Shown here: one piece after another, positions 1 to 7,370 of the stretch
Layout of the letters: every line of letters begins with the position of its first letter
Numbering within the stretch: the stretch's first letter is position 1
Assembly (NCBI RefSeq): GCF_002240355.1
Contig: NZ_CP016353.1
Span: 5,061,001-5,125,000, forward strand
Direction of reading: 5' to 3'
Source of the DNA: Prauserella marina
GTDB lineage: Bacteria; Actinomycetota; Actinomycetes; Mycobacteriales; Pseudonocardiaceae
DNA length: 64,000 nt
Program-made: the position numbers and the translations under genes
The notes under the pieces: generated by a model
Databases searched by the model: none
What the model saw: only the letters and a program-made list of their open reading frames with translations
What the model was told of the DNA's origin: nothing

Positions 1-1
1 A

Positions 2-361
2 CTGGAGCCATGCGGGACAGACCCCGTCACCGGCTTCTACCGCGACGGATGCTGCAACACGGGACCGGAGGACCTCGGCAGCCACACCGTGTGCGCGGTC
101 GTCTCGGCCGAGTTCCTCGCCCATCAGCAAGCTGTCGGCAACGATCTGGTCACCGCGCGCCCCGAATACGGCTTCGTCGGCTTGACTCCCGGCGACCGAT
201 GGTGTGTCGGCGCCTCCCGGTGGCTGGAGTCCTACGAAGCGGGTGCCGCCCCGCCGGTCTTACTCGCCGCGACCAACGAGAAGGCCACCGAGGTGATCCC
301 TCTCTCCGCGCTGCGGGAGCACGCGGTCGACGTACCCGCCGATCCCGGTGGATTGCTGTGA
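2..361 (+). CDS. DUF2237 family protein, 5' end missing
   Basis: The frame is open from base 2, so the gene starts before the window and only its last 119 codons are present. The protein shows the cysteine-rich N-terminal block typical of DUF2237 (CGTDPVTGFYRDGCCNTGPE), followed by HTVCAVVSAEF, RPEYGFVGLTPGDRWC and ATNEKATEVIPL, all family hallmarks in the usual order. Proteins of this family are about 120-130 residues, so probably fewer than 15 residues are lost. The function of the family is not established; the conserved Cys residues suggest metal or redox chemistry, which is inference. The next gene is on the opposite strand, so this one ends alone. Confidence 0.85.
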   Translation: MEPCGTDPVTGFYRDGCCNTGPEDLGSHTVCAVVSAEFLAHQQAVGNDLVTARPEYGFVGLTPGDRWCVGASRWLESYEAGAAPPVLLAATNEKATEVIPLSALREHAVDVPADPGGLL

Positions 362-466
362 AGCCTCGTTGACGGCCCGACGCACGAACCGGCAGCAGAA
401 TCCACGCTCCGTTCAATCCGTCGTGGATGAGTCGGGTTCGAGGTGGATCCGGTGTCGAGCCGCGAG

Positions 467-1447
467 TCACCGGTGAGGGCTGACGCGCGTGCCGGTGTTG
501 TCGGTCATTGAACTGGTGCCACCGGACGGGTCGCCGTGACCCGGTCCCGACACCGGACCGCCACTCGGCCCGTCTACATCTCCGTACCGAAGGAAACCAC
601 CGGGCTTGATGTTCTCGGCGGGGATGACGTCGAGCCCGGTCACCTTGCCCGCGACCTTGCCGCTCACCGTGAGGATCTTCGCCAGGATGTCACCCAGCTT
701 GCCGAGCAACGGCGAGACCTCGCGGATGGTCTCCAGCAGTTTCTTGAGCAGGTCGGCGATCTTGGTCGCCCACTTCGAGATGGCGGTCACCGCCCGCGCC
801 ACCACGACCGGCGTTCCGAAACCCAGCGAGAAGACCGTTTCCAGCACCCAGGAAATGAGCTTTCCCACCAGATCCGCGATCAGACCACGGACGGTTTCCC
901 TGACGAAGCTGACCACCTCGCCCATGATCATCACGACGGTGCTGACCGAACCGGCGACCGAAGCCGCGCCCGCGAGGGTCTCTTCCTGTTCCTCACAGGA
1001 CGCCCGGTATGCGTTGGCGCCACCACCGGTCCATCCCGCCGTACCGGTTTTCACCGCGTTCGCGAAGTCGACCCGCGTTCCCTCAAGCCGGGTCGCGACG
1101 TTTCCCCACGTTTCCGAGTACGACTGAATCACCGGCGGATCGCCGCACACCGAATCCAGCATGTCCTTCAGCGGCTGGATGTGCTCCATCAAGAACGAGG
1201 CGACCGACGACATGAGCCAACCGAACGGGTCGATGGCCGCGGCGGCACTCTCCGCGGCGAGGTCGAGCGCGCCGAGTCCACCCTGGACCCAGTTTCCGTC
1301 TTCGATGTCGTTGAACGTATCGTTCGCCGGCTCGGCGATGCCGATTCCGCCCGCGTACCCGCATTCGCCGTTTCCTACGGTGAACGGGCCGGGACCGGGA
1401 CCATCCTGAGGCGCGTCCGCGACGAGCGAGTTACCGTCTGGCATCAT
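467..1447 (-). CDS. WXG100-like type VII secretion-associated protein
   Basis: A 326-residue protein with a W-T-G turn at about residues 139-141, followed by AYRASCEEQEE, as in the helix-turn-helix of WXG100/ESX substrates. A long amphipathic and hydrophobic helical stretch follows (about 165-260) and the C-terminal tail is rich in Gly, Pro and Ser. It is much longer than classical 100-residue WXG proteins and resembles the large ESX-associated proteins common in Pseudonocardiaceae. The start overlaps the stop of the EspC-like gene by ATGA, so the two are translationally coupled, and a YbaB-like gene heads the operon. No EccC ATPase or membrane component is present here, so the secretion machine must lie elsewhere. 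The substrate role is inferred from motif and context. Confidence 0.7.
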   Translation of the reverse strand: MMPDGNSLVADAPQDGPGPGPFTVGNGECGYAGGIGIAEPANDTFNDIEDGNWVQGGLGALDLAAESAAAAIDPFGWLMSSVASFLMEHIQPLKDMLDSVCGDPPVIQSYSETWGNVATRLEGTRVDFANAVKTGTAGWTGGGANAYRASCEEQEETLAGAASVAGSVSTVVMIMGEVVSFVRETVRGLIADLVGKLISWVLETVFSLGFGTPVVVARAVTAISKWATKIADLLKKLLETIREVSPLLGKLGDILAKILTVSGKVAGKVTGLDVIPAENIKPGGFLRYGDVDGPSGGPVSGPGHGDPSGGTSSMTDNTGTRVSPHR

Positions 1448-1749
1448 TCACCGGCCTTGAACGTATCGACGATGCCGTCCTCGGTCCCCAGGTAGCTTTC
1501 CGAGGCGTTGCGCACCTTTTCGGCGGTCGCGTTCATGGCCTCGACCGCCTCGTCGAGCGCATCGATTCCCTGTTGCTCGACCTGATCGAGCAACAGCCGG
1601 AACGGCTGGCACAGGGTGCCGTACGCGCCGGTGGGCATACTGACCCGCTGAGCGGCTTCGACCGCTTCCATGATCCCTTCCGCACAGCCGTCGAGCCGTG
1701 TGGCATGGGCAGCCAGGTCGGAACCCAGCTCAAAACCGCCGTCTGGCAT
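1444..1749 (-). CDS. EspC-like type VII secretion target (DUF2580-like)
   Basis: A 101-residue, largely helical acidic protein with the pattern of EspC/DUF2580 proteins: an N-terminal helix (DLAAHATRLDGCAEGI), a central MPTGAYGTLCQPF turn, and a second long helix ending in YLGTEDGIVDTF. These proteins form helical hairpins and are coexported or serve as partners in ESX secretion; that is family knowledge. A GGGGGA Shine-Dalgarno sequence lies just before the ATG. The gene sits between a YbaB-like gene (23 bp upstream) and the WXG-like gene (4-bp overlap), giving a compact three-gene unit. I infer that it is the small partner of the larger downstream protein. Confidence 0.75.
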   Translation of the reverse strand: MPDGGFELGSDLAAHATRLDGCAEGIMEAVEAAQRVSMPTGAYGTLCQPFRLLLDQVEQQGIDALDEAVEAMNATAEKVRNASESYLGTEDGIVDTFKAGE

Positions 1750-1772
1750 GACATCCCCCTCGTGATGAAAAG

Positions 1773-2225
1773 TCAGGAAAGAATCGAACGACCGCCGAAA
1801 TCGTCGTCGTCATCGTCGGCGCGATCCCGGCGAGGTCGCGATGGCGGATCGTCTTCTGGTGGTTGGGGGAACTGTGCCCTCGCATCGCGGAAAACCTTGT
1901 TCACCGCCTGATCTTCCGTACCGACGGTCTCGGTCATCGCCTGCCGCAACAAGCCGGGGAGGCGGGATTGCGCCATCCGCACGGTACGCATGACCTGCCG
2001 CGAGACCTCGGCCATCCGTTTCCCTTGCACCGCTTCGGAAATCGTGAGGTCGACGAGCAACCCCTTGGAATCGACGGTCACTTCGACGGCATTGTCCCGC
2101 GACCGTTCGGTGACGGAGATGTCCTCGACCCGTTCGGCCATGGCCTGATATCGCCGTGCCTGCTGCTGGACACGTCGATTCCAGTCGTCGACCATGCGCT
2201 CGCTGGCCTCGATACTGTCCGGCAT
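1773..2225 (-). CDS. YbaB/EbfC-family protein heading an ESX-like operon
   Basis: A 150-residue protein whose residues about 35-115 match the YbaB/EbfC fold: EVTVDSKGLLVDLTISEAV followed by a helical MAEVSRQVMRTVRMAQSRLPGLL segment. Canonical YbaB is a small dimeric nucleoid-associated protein encoded beside dnaX and recR. This one instead heads a cluster of type VII secretion-like genes and carries an acidic, Asp-rich C-terminal tail (six consecutive Asp). Actinobacteria carry many YbaB paralogues next to ESX-type genes, and their role there is not settled. AAGGA lies 9 nt before the ATG. Family assignment is good; function in this context is unknown. Confidence 0.8.
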   Translation of the reverse strand: MPDSIEASERMVDDWNRRVQQQARRYQAMAERVEDISVTERSRDNAVEVTVDSKGLLVDLTISEAVQGKRMAEVSRQVMRTVRMAQSRLPGLLRQAMTETVGTEDQAVNKVFRDARAQFPQPPEDDPPSRPRRDRADDDDDDFGGRSILS

Positions 2226-2351
2226 CGGCGCATTCCTTCCCCCAGTAATTCGTCGGCGTCCCCATAATGACGGGCCACGCCGACGAATCGGTTCCGTTGA
2301 GTTCGCCCCCTTCAGTTTTGGTTCGGAAACGATTACCCGAAAGGCACCGCT

Positions 2352-3092
2352 TCAGCCCGCCTTCGTGCCTTCCACTCTCAACACGAGTGCGCTTTGCCGT
2401 GAGTGCACGATGGTGACGCCGTTGCCGGTCAGTACTTCCGCGATCTCGTCAGCCGTCGGCAACCACAGCCCGGCAGGGCCCGCGATCAGCTCGCCGAGCC
2501 GCCTGCCCATCCTTCCGCCCGGACTCGGGACCATGATCGCGACCTTTCCCCCGGGTACGAGGACCCGCGCCGCCTCGGCGACGATCGTCAGCGGGTCGGG
2601 CACGAGCTGGAGCACCGCAAGACAGGTCACCACGTCGAAGCACGCGTCGCGAAACGGAAGCCGCCGCGCGTCGGCCCTGATGAACCCGACGTTGGCCGAG
2701 GCGTAGTCGCGAACGGCGCGGCGCAACATCGATTCCGACACATCGACGCCGAGCGCGAGACCTCTCGCTCCGACGTAGCGCCCCAGCGTCGAGGTGACGC
2801 TGCCTGGCCCCGACCCGATGTCGAGCGCGGTCCCCGCCTGTTCGAGACCCAGCGTGGAGAAGGGCGGATTCAACGTGGTGAAGACCCCGCGAGCGAGCGA
2901 CTGGGCCGAGTCGTACAGCGCCGAGCCGCCGTTCGACTCCCACAGCGCCTGCACCGGGCCTGGTTTCCGGCGCTCGGCCGCACCGAGCAGGTCGAGGTAA
3001 CCGTGGCTGGTTTCCGGCTCACCCGGCGGGTCGGCGAGCAACCGCAGTGCCCGCTCGACCGCCTCCTGACCGCGCGGTCCCGCATCGTCCAT
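2352..3092 (-). CDS. SAM-dependent class I methyltransferase
   Basis: A 246-residue protein with a complete Rossmann-type SAM domain: motif I DIGSGPGSVT at residues 91-100, the acidic post-I region GVDVSESMLRRA, motif FIRADARRLPF, and the motif III region ARVLVPGGKVAIMVPSPGG. The order fits the Methyltransf_11 family. An N-terminal part of about 80 residues may form the substrate lid. It is divergent from the CYTH gene at 3149. The substrate cannot be read from the sequence; ubiquinone/menaquinone-type and small-molecule methylases share these motifs. Confidence 0.8.
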   Translation of the reverse strand: MDDAGPRGQEAVERALRLLADPPGEPETSHGYLDLLGAAERRKPGPVQALWESNGGSALYDSAQSLARGVFTTLNPPFSTLGLEQAGTALDIGSGPGSVTSTLGRYVGARGLALGVDVSESMLRRAVRDYASANVGFIRADARRLPFRDACFDVVTCLAVLQLVPDPLTIVAEAARVLVPGGKVAIMVPSPGGRMGRRLGELIAGPAGLWLPTADEIAEVLTGNGVTIVHSRQSALVLRVEGTKAG

Positions 3093-3148
3093 TTCGGGGA
3101 GACTAACGTCGATGGCACCAGTGAGCAGTACGGAGGACGGGAACCCAC

Positions 3149-3754
3149 ATGATCGAGCGTGAGATCAAGTTCGAACTGGAGTTGACCGAGGCGGTGCCCC
3201 GGCTTGAGGGAGCAGGCGGGATCGTCAGGCAGGCGGATCCCGTGAAGTCCGTGCTGGAGGCAACCTATTTCGACACGGCCGACCTGCGGTTGATCGGCGA
3301 GTCGATCACGTTGCGACGGCGAACGGGCGGCGGTGACGCCGGCTGGCACGTGAAGCTCCCGCACGAAGGCGGCCATCGGGAGGAGATCACCGAACCGCTG
3401 GGAGAGCCCGGTGAGCCGGTTCCCGACCGGCTGCGGCAACGCCTGCCGGACCCCAGTCTCGACCTGCTCCCCGTCGCCCGCATCACGACCACCCGGTACA
3501 GCCACGCGTTGCTGGACTCCTCCGGCCGTCCACTCGCGACACTCGTCGACGACCACGTCTCGGCCGAGCGGGCCGGTGGCGGATTCGGCAAGGACACGTG
3601 GCGGGAAGTGGAGATCGAACTCGAAGACGGCACGGCGGACGAAGTGCTCGACGACATCGGGCAGGCGCTGGAGTCGCTGGGCATCCGGCGTTCGCGCTGG
3701 CCGTCCAAACTACGCAGGGTGTTCGGTGACCGGCTTCCCGGCGACGCGGGCTGA
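3149..3754 (+). CDS. CYTH domain protein (triphosphate tunnel enzyme family)
   Basis: A 201-residue protein starting with the diagnostic ExExK motif (E3, E5, K7 in IEREIKFELE). It continues with alternating charged beta strands: YFDTADLRL, ITLRRRTGG, WHVKLPH, RYSHALLD, LATLVDDHV, WREVEIELEDG and SRWPSKLRRVFG. These line the tunnel that binds inorganic or nucleoside triphosphate in CYTH proteins. The C-terminal CHAD domain seen in many homologues is absent, so this is a stand-alone CYTH protein. It likely cleaves or binds triphosphates or thiamine triphosphate; the exact substrate is unknown. A perfect hairpin lies just after the stop. Confidence 0.85.
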   Translation: MIEREIKFELELTEAVPRLEGAGGIVRQADPVKSVLEATYFDTADLRLIGESITLRRRTGGGDAGWHVKLPHEGGHREEITEPLGEPGEPVPDRLRQRLPDPSLDLLPVARITTTRYSHALLDSSGRPLATLVDDHVSAERAGGGFGKDTWREVEIELEDGTADEVLDDIGQALESLGIRRSRWPSKLRRVFGDRLPGDAG

Positions 3755-3767
3755 ATTACCGGGGTTT

Positions 3768-3790
3768 CCGGCAGGCGGTAAGCCTGCCGG
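3768..3790 (+). terminator. Hairpin after the CYTH gene
   Basis: CCGGCAGG (3768-3775) and CCTGCCGG (3783-3790) are perfect 8-bp arms around a 7-nt loop, 13 nt after the CYTH stop codon. There is no U-tract, as is common for actinobacterial terminator hairpins. A shorter GCCCC/GGGGC hairpin follows at 3800-3817. Confidence 0.5.
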
Positions 3791-3863
3791 TGTCCCTTCG
3801 CCCCGCTCACCAGGGGCGGCGGAGTGAGCGACATCGCCACGGCCTGACCAGCTATCTGTGGCC

Positions 3864-3882
3864 GAGGTTAGTTGGTAACCTC
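3864..3882. promoter_or_regulatory. Perfect palindrome before the CGNR gene, probable operator
   Basis: GAGGTTA (3864-3870), a 5-nt spacer GTTGG, and TAACCTC (3876-3882) form a perfect 7-bp dyad ending 5 nt before the GTG start of the CGNR-type regulator. There is no room for a normal Shine-Dalgarno sequence, so the mRNA may be leaderless or nearly so, with transcription starting within or beside the dyad. The position suggests autoregulation by the product of the gene; this is inference. Confidence 0.6.
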
Positions 3883-3887
3883 GTGCG

Positions 3888-4424
3888 GTGTCATTCGAGC
3901 GATCCGATGCCCCCGGTGAGCTGCGCAAGATCGAGTTGTTCTGCAACTCGGCGAAGTTCCGCAGCGCGGAGGACGCGTTGATCACGCAGGCCAGCGCCGC
4001 ACTGTGGCTCAGGGCTCACGACATGGAAACGGGCAGTCCGAGCAGAAAAGAACACGAGCAGCTGGTCACCTTCCGCGAGACCGTGCGCGACTTCCTCGGC
4101 GGAAGGGCAACCGGCAACGCCGTCGCCACGCTCAACAAGTTCGCGAAGTCCACGCTGAGCGGCGCTCAGTGGACGCCCGAAGGCGAGCCGGTACTGCCCC
4201 CAAAACGGGCAACCGGCACCGAAGCACTCATCGGCTCGCTACTGGCGATCCTGTTCGCCGCGGGCCAGACGGGCGAACTCGACCGGCTCAAGACCTGCCA
4301 CAATCCCGAATGCCGGTACGTGTTCTACGATCGTTCGCCCAGCAAGAACGGCGTCTGGTGCAGCACCGACTTCTGTGGAGAGAAGCCGCAACCCCGCCCG
4401 CACAGGGCAAGGCACATCCGGTAG
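3888..4424 (+). CDS. CGNR zinc-finger transcriptional regulator (ABATE domain)
   Basis: A 178-residue protein with the two-part layout of CGNR regulators. The N-terminal stress-linked ABATE-like region (about 10-125) is helical, and the C-terminal treble-clef zinc finger has C137, C142, C158 and C163 in CHNPEC ... WCSTDFCG. The signature CGNR is altered to CGEK, and the C-terminus is basic, consistent with DNA contact. The GTG start is chosen because the frame aligns with family N-termini and a perfect palindrome ends 5 nt upstream. It stands alone before a methyltransferase gene that may be cotranscribed (66-bp gap). What signal it senses is unknown. Confidence 0.8.
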   Translation: MSFERSDAPGELRKIELFCNSAKFRSAEDALITQASAALWLRAHDMETGSPSRKEHEQLVTFRETVRDFLGGRATGNAVATLNKFAKSTLSGAQWTPEGEPVLPPKRATGTEALIGSLLAILFAAGQTGELDRLKTCHNPECRYVFYDRSPSKNGVWCSTDFCGEKPQPRPHRARHIR

Positions 4425-4490
4425 CGCTCGCCGGGTGAGTGGAAGTCAACTCCACCCAACCCAGCCCTTGGTGCCGCTACGTTCGACGCC

Positions 4491-5270
4491 ATGACACCCA
4501 GCGTCGTCCACGGCGACTTCAGCAGACTCGCGGACGACTATTCCCGGTTCAGGGAGGGGTACTCCCCCTCCGTCCGCGACGCGATATTCGGTCTGCCATC
4601 GGCACCGGCAGCCACGCTCGACATCGCGGACGTCGGTGCGGGCACCGGGATCTGGAGCAGGATGCTCGCCGAACGCGAGCCGAGATCGATCGTCGCCGTC
4701 GAGCCGAATGTCCACATGAGACGGCGGGGCGAGTTCGACTCCGAGGGGTCCCGGATCCGCTGGCTGGCGGGAAGCGGTGAGCGCACCGGCCTTCCCGATG
4801 GCTCCGCCGATCTGGTGACCATGGCTTCGTCGTTCCACTGGGTGGACTTCCCAGCCGGCATCGCCGAGTTCGCGCGAGTGCTCCGGCCGGGTGGCTGGTT
4901 CGCCGCATTGTGGAACACCAGGAAGCTCGACGACAACCCGCTGCTGGCCGACATCGAAGCCGAGATCACTCGGCTGCGGCCCGGTGTCCGGAGAGTCAGT
5001 TCGGGCAGCTCCGCCTTCGTCTCCACGCTGTCGGAGAAGCTGGCCGCCGCCTCCGGTTTCGGCGGCCTCGTGTATCTCGAAGGCAGACATCTCGCACGAC
5101 ACGACGTCGACAGGTACCTCGGGTTGTGGCGCTCGGCCAACGACGTGCAAGCACAACTGGGCGACGAGTTGTTCGGCAGGTTCCTCGACTTCGCCCGCGA
5201 ACGGCTCGCCGGCGAACGCGTCGTCGAGACCACCTACCTCACGCGGACCTGGGCGATCAGGCGCGATTGA
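4491..5270 (+). CDS. SAM-dependent class I methyltransferase
   Basis: A 259-residue Methyltransf_11-type enzyme. Motif I is ADVGAGTGIWSR (residues 46-57), followed by SIVAVEPNVHMRRR, the LPDGSADLVTMASSFHWVD block, and FARVLRPGGWFAALWNTRK. The FHWVD element is typical of the family around yeast Crg1/TMT1 and bacterial homologues. It follows the CGNR regulator on the same strand after 66 bp, so that regulator may control it. Its 3' end overlaps the convergent IlvD/Edd gene by 14 bp. The substrate is not predictable. Confidence 0.8.
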   Translation: MTPSVVHGDFSRLADDYSRFREGYSPSVRDAIFGLPSAPAATLDIADVGAGTGIWSRMLAEREPRSIVAVEPNVHMRRRGEFDSEGSRIRWLAGSGERTGLPDGSADLVTMASSFHWVDFPAGIAEFARVLRPGGWFAALWNTRKLDDNPLLADIEAEITRLRPGVRRVSSGSSAFVSTLSEKLAAASGFGGLVYLEGRHLARHDVDRYLGLWRSANDVQAQLGDELFGRFLDFARERLAGERVVETTYLTRTWAIRRD

Positions 5271-6957
5271 CCGCGTCGCCGCCGAGCACGGCTCCTTTCG
5301 ACATCGGCCCGACCGACCGCTGGTACAGCGCGAGGTAGCCACGCGCTTCCGGTAGCCGTGGCTCGCCCTCACTCGCCCTTCGCGCGGCGATTTCCTCCTC
5401 CGGCACGTCGAGGTCCACGGTGCGCGCGTCGACATCGATGCTGATCAGGTCGCCGTCTCTGACAAGGCCGAGCGGCCCGCCCACCGCGGACTCGGGGGCG
5501 ATCTCGCCGACGACAAGGCCCTTGTTCACCAGCCCGGAAAGCTGGCCGTCGGTGACGATGGCGACCTCGTTCTCCAGTCCGGCCGAGTACAGCAGAAAGG
5601 CGACCATCGAGGCCCTTCCCGCCATTCCCGGCCCTCCCTTGAGCCCACCGCCTCTGACGACCAGTACGTCGCCCGCTTTCACCTTGCCCTTTGTGATCGC
5701 GGACATGGCGTCGTTGCCCGCCCCGCACACCACGGCCGGTCCGGTGAACCTTCGCCTTCGGCTCGCCTCTCGCGCGCCGAGCTTGACGATCGCGCTCTCC
5801 GGTGCCAGCGAACCTCGCATGATGACGATGGGCGCCTCCGTCGTCACCGGCTTGTCCAGCGGGCGGATGACCTCGTCGCCGACCGGAACGACACCGGCGA
5901 GATTGTCGCCGACCGGCTTTCCGGTGACGGTGAGCGCCTCGCGATCGAGCAACGGTTCGAGCCGTTTGAGGATGGCTCGTGCTCCTCCGGCGGCTTCGAA
6001 TTCCTCGATGGACTTGTCGCCGTTCGGCCGCACGGCCGACAGCATCGGCACGGTGTCCGACAGTTCCTCGAACAGCGCGAACACGTCGATGTCGAGTTCA
6101 CCTTCGGTGGCGGACGCTTGCAGGTGCTTGACCGTGTTGATCGAACCACTCGACGCGAGTACCGCGGCGACCGCGTTACGGAACGCTCCCTCGGTGAGAA
6201 TCGACCGTGGCCGCAGGTCGGCCAGCACCATGTCGACGATCCGCGCCCCGCTCTCGCGTGCGTACTCGACCATCTTCGGGCTGTTGGCGAGCACCGGAGC
6301 GCCGCCGGGAAGAGTCATCCCCAGCGCTTCGGCGACGACGTGCATCGAGTTGGCCGTACCCATTCCGGAACACACTCCCGGACCGCGCACGGCGTTGTCG
6401 GCCATGGCACCGATCTCCTCGGTGCTGATGGTGCCGCGCAGCGCGTCGGCGGAACGAATGAACACCTCCTCGATGTCCATCGGCTCGCCCCGGTATTCCC
6501 CGCTCGGTTGGTAACCGCAGGCGACAAGGATCGTCGGCAGGTTCAGCCTCGCCGCGGCCATCAGGTGCGCGGGCGGTGTCTTGTCGCACGACGAAAGGCA
6601 GATCATGCCGTCGAGCTGTGCGCCTTCGACGGCGACCTCGATGTCGTTCACGATGAGGTCCCGCGAGGACAGGATGTAGCCGCCGCCCCCGCCCGCGCAG
6701 AAGATGAAGTCGCTCGGCGCCGTCGTGCGGATCTCGAAGGGGAGCCCGCCGCCAGCGCGGACCGCCTCCTTCACGGTCGCCGCGACGTCGTCGAGGTGAC
6801 TGAAGCAGATCGCGAGGTCCGACGACGAGTTGACGACGGCGATCTTCGGCTTCTCCATGTCCTCATCGGACAGTCCAAGCGCCCGCCATTGCGCCCTTCG
6901 CACGGCCCACAACGACGATCCGGGCTGGAAGTTGCTGCGCAGCTTCGGTTTCGCCAT
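5257..6957 (-). CDS. IlvD/Edd-family hydroxy-acid dehydratase
   Basis: A 566-residue dehydratase of the IlvD/Edd family. The three cluster ligands expected for a [2Fe-2S]/[4Fe-4S] dehydratase are visible: C51 (ICFSHL), C124 (SSCDKTPPAHLM) and C196 (GVCSGMGTANSM). Later family blocks VVRGGGLKGGPGM and TDGQLSG are also present. It differs from true IlvD in these blocks (CDKTPPA rather than CDKTTPG), which points to a sugar-acid or hydroxy-acid dehydratase rather than branched-chain amino acid synthesis. The ATG at 6957 shares one base with the stop of the aconitase X small subunit (TGATG). With lysR and both aconitase X subunits it forms one operon, so it probably acts in the same degradation route. 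The substrate is unknown. Confidence 0.85.
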   Translation of the reverse strand: MAKPKLRSNFQPGSSLWAVRRAQWRALGLSDEDMEKPKIAVVNSSSDLAICFSHLDDVAATVKEAVRAGGGLPFEIRTTAPSDFIFCAGGGGGYILSSRDLIVNDIEVAVEGAQLDGMICLSSCDKTPPAHLMAAARLNLPTILVACGYQPSGEYRGEPMDIEEVFIRSADALRGTISTEEIGAMADNAVRGPGVCSGMGTANSMHVVAEALGMTLPGGAPVLANSPKMVEYARESGARIVDMVLADLRPRSILTEGAFRNAVAAVLASSGSINTVKHLQASATEGELDIDVFALFEELSDTVPMLSAVRPNGDKSIEEFEAAGGARAILKRLEPLLDREALTVTGKPVGDNLAGVVPVGDEVIRPLDKPVTTEAPIVIMRGSLAPESAIVKLGAREASRRRRFTGPAVVCGAGNDAMSAITKGKVKAGDVLVVRGGGLKGGPGMAGRASMVAFLLYSAGLENEVAIVTDGQLSGLVNKGLVVGEIAPESAVGGPLGLVRDGDLISIDVDARTVDLDVPEEEIAARRASEGEPRLPEARGYLALYQRSVGPMSKGAVLGGDAVNRA

Positions 6958-7370
6958 CAGGCGTGCTCCTTCACTTCGACGAGGCCACGGTCGGCGTCGA
7001 TGCGCACCCAATCGCCGGTATTGATCACCGCGACCGGATCGCGGTCGAGATCGGTGACGGCGGGAACACGGGTGACGACCGCCCCGAGTGCCGCCTTCGT
7101 GGTGATGACCGTGAAGATCATCCCGAGTGGCGCCGTTCCCATCAATCTCGTCGTCTGGAAGAAGCCCGACCAGCCGGAGGATCCCTTCGCACCGGGGAAA
7201 ACGAGTATCTTGCCGGTGAAACACACACCGAACAGTTCGTGCCTTCGCTCGATGATCGTGCCCTTGGCCGGGTCGATACCGCCCCAGCCGGAAATGGTTT
7301 CGTGCGAGACGAGCGCCTCGCCCTCCACGACGCCTGGAACGACTTTCCTTCCACTGAGGACGATCGTCAT
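6957..7370 (-). CDS. Aconitase X small (swivel) subunit, DUF126
   Basis: A 137-residue protein matching the DUF126 swivel domain of aconitase X: GRKVVPGVVEGEALVS, SGWGGIDPAKGTII, GKILVFPGAKGSSGWSGFF and INTGDWVRIDAD are all in family order. In the aconitase X family the swivelling domain closes over the Fe-S active site of the large subunit. Here the two are separate chains, as in the two-subunit class. The gene overlaps the large-subunit stop by ATGA and the following dehydratase start by one base, so stoichiometric translation is likely. Confidence 0.88.
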   Translation of the reverse strand: MTIVLSGRKVVPGVVEGEALVSHETISGWGGIDPAKGTIIERRHELFGVCFTGKILVFPGAKGSSGWSGFFQTTRLMGTAPLGMIFTVITTKAALGAVVTRVPAVTDLDRDPVAVINTGDWVRIDADRGLVEVKEHA

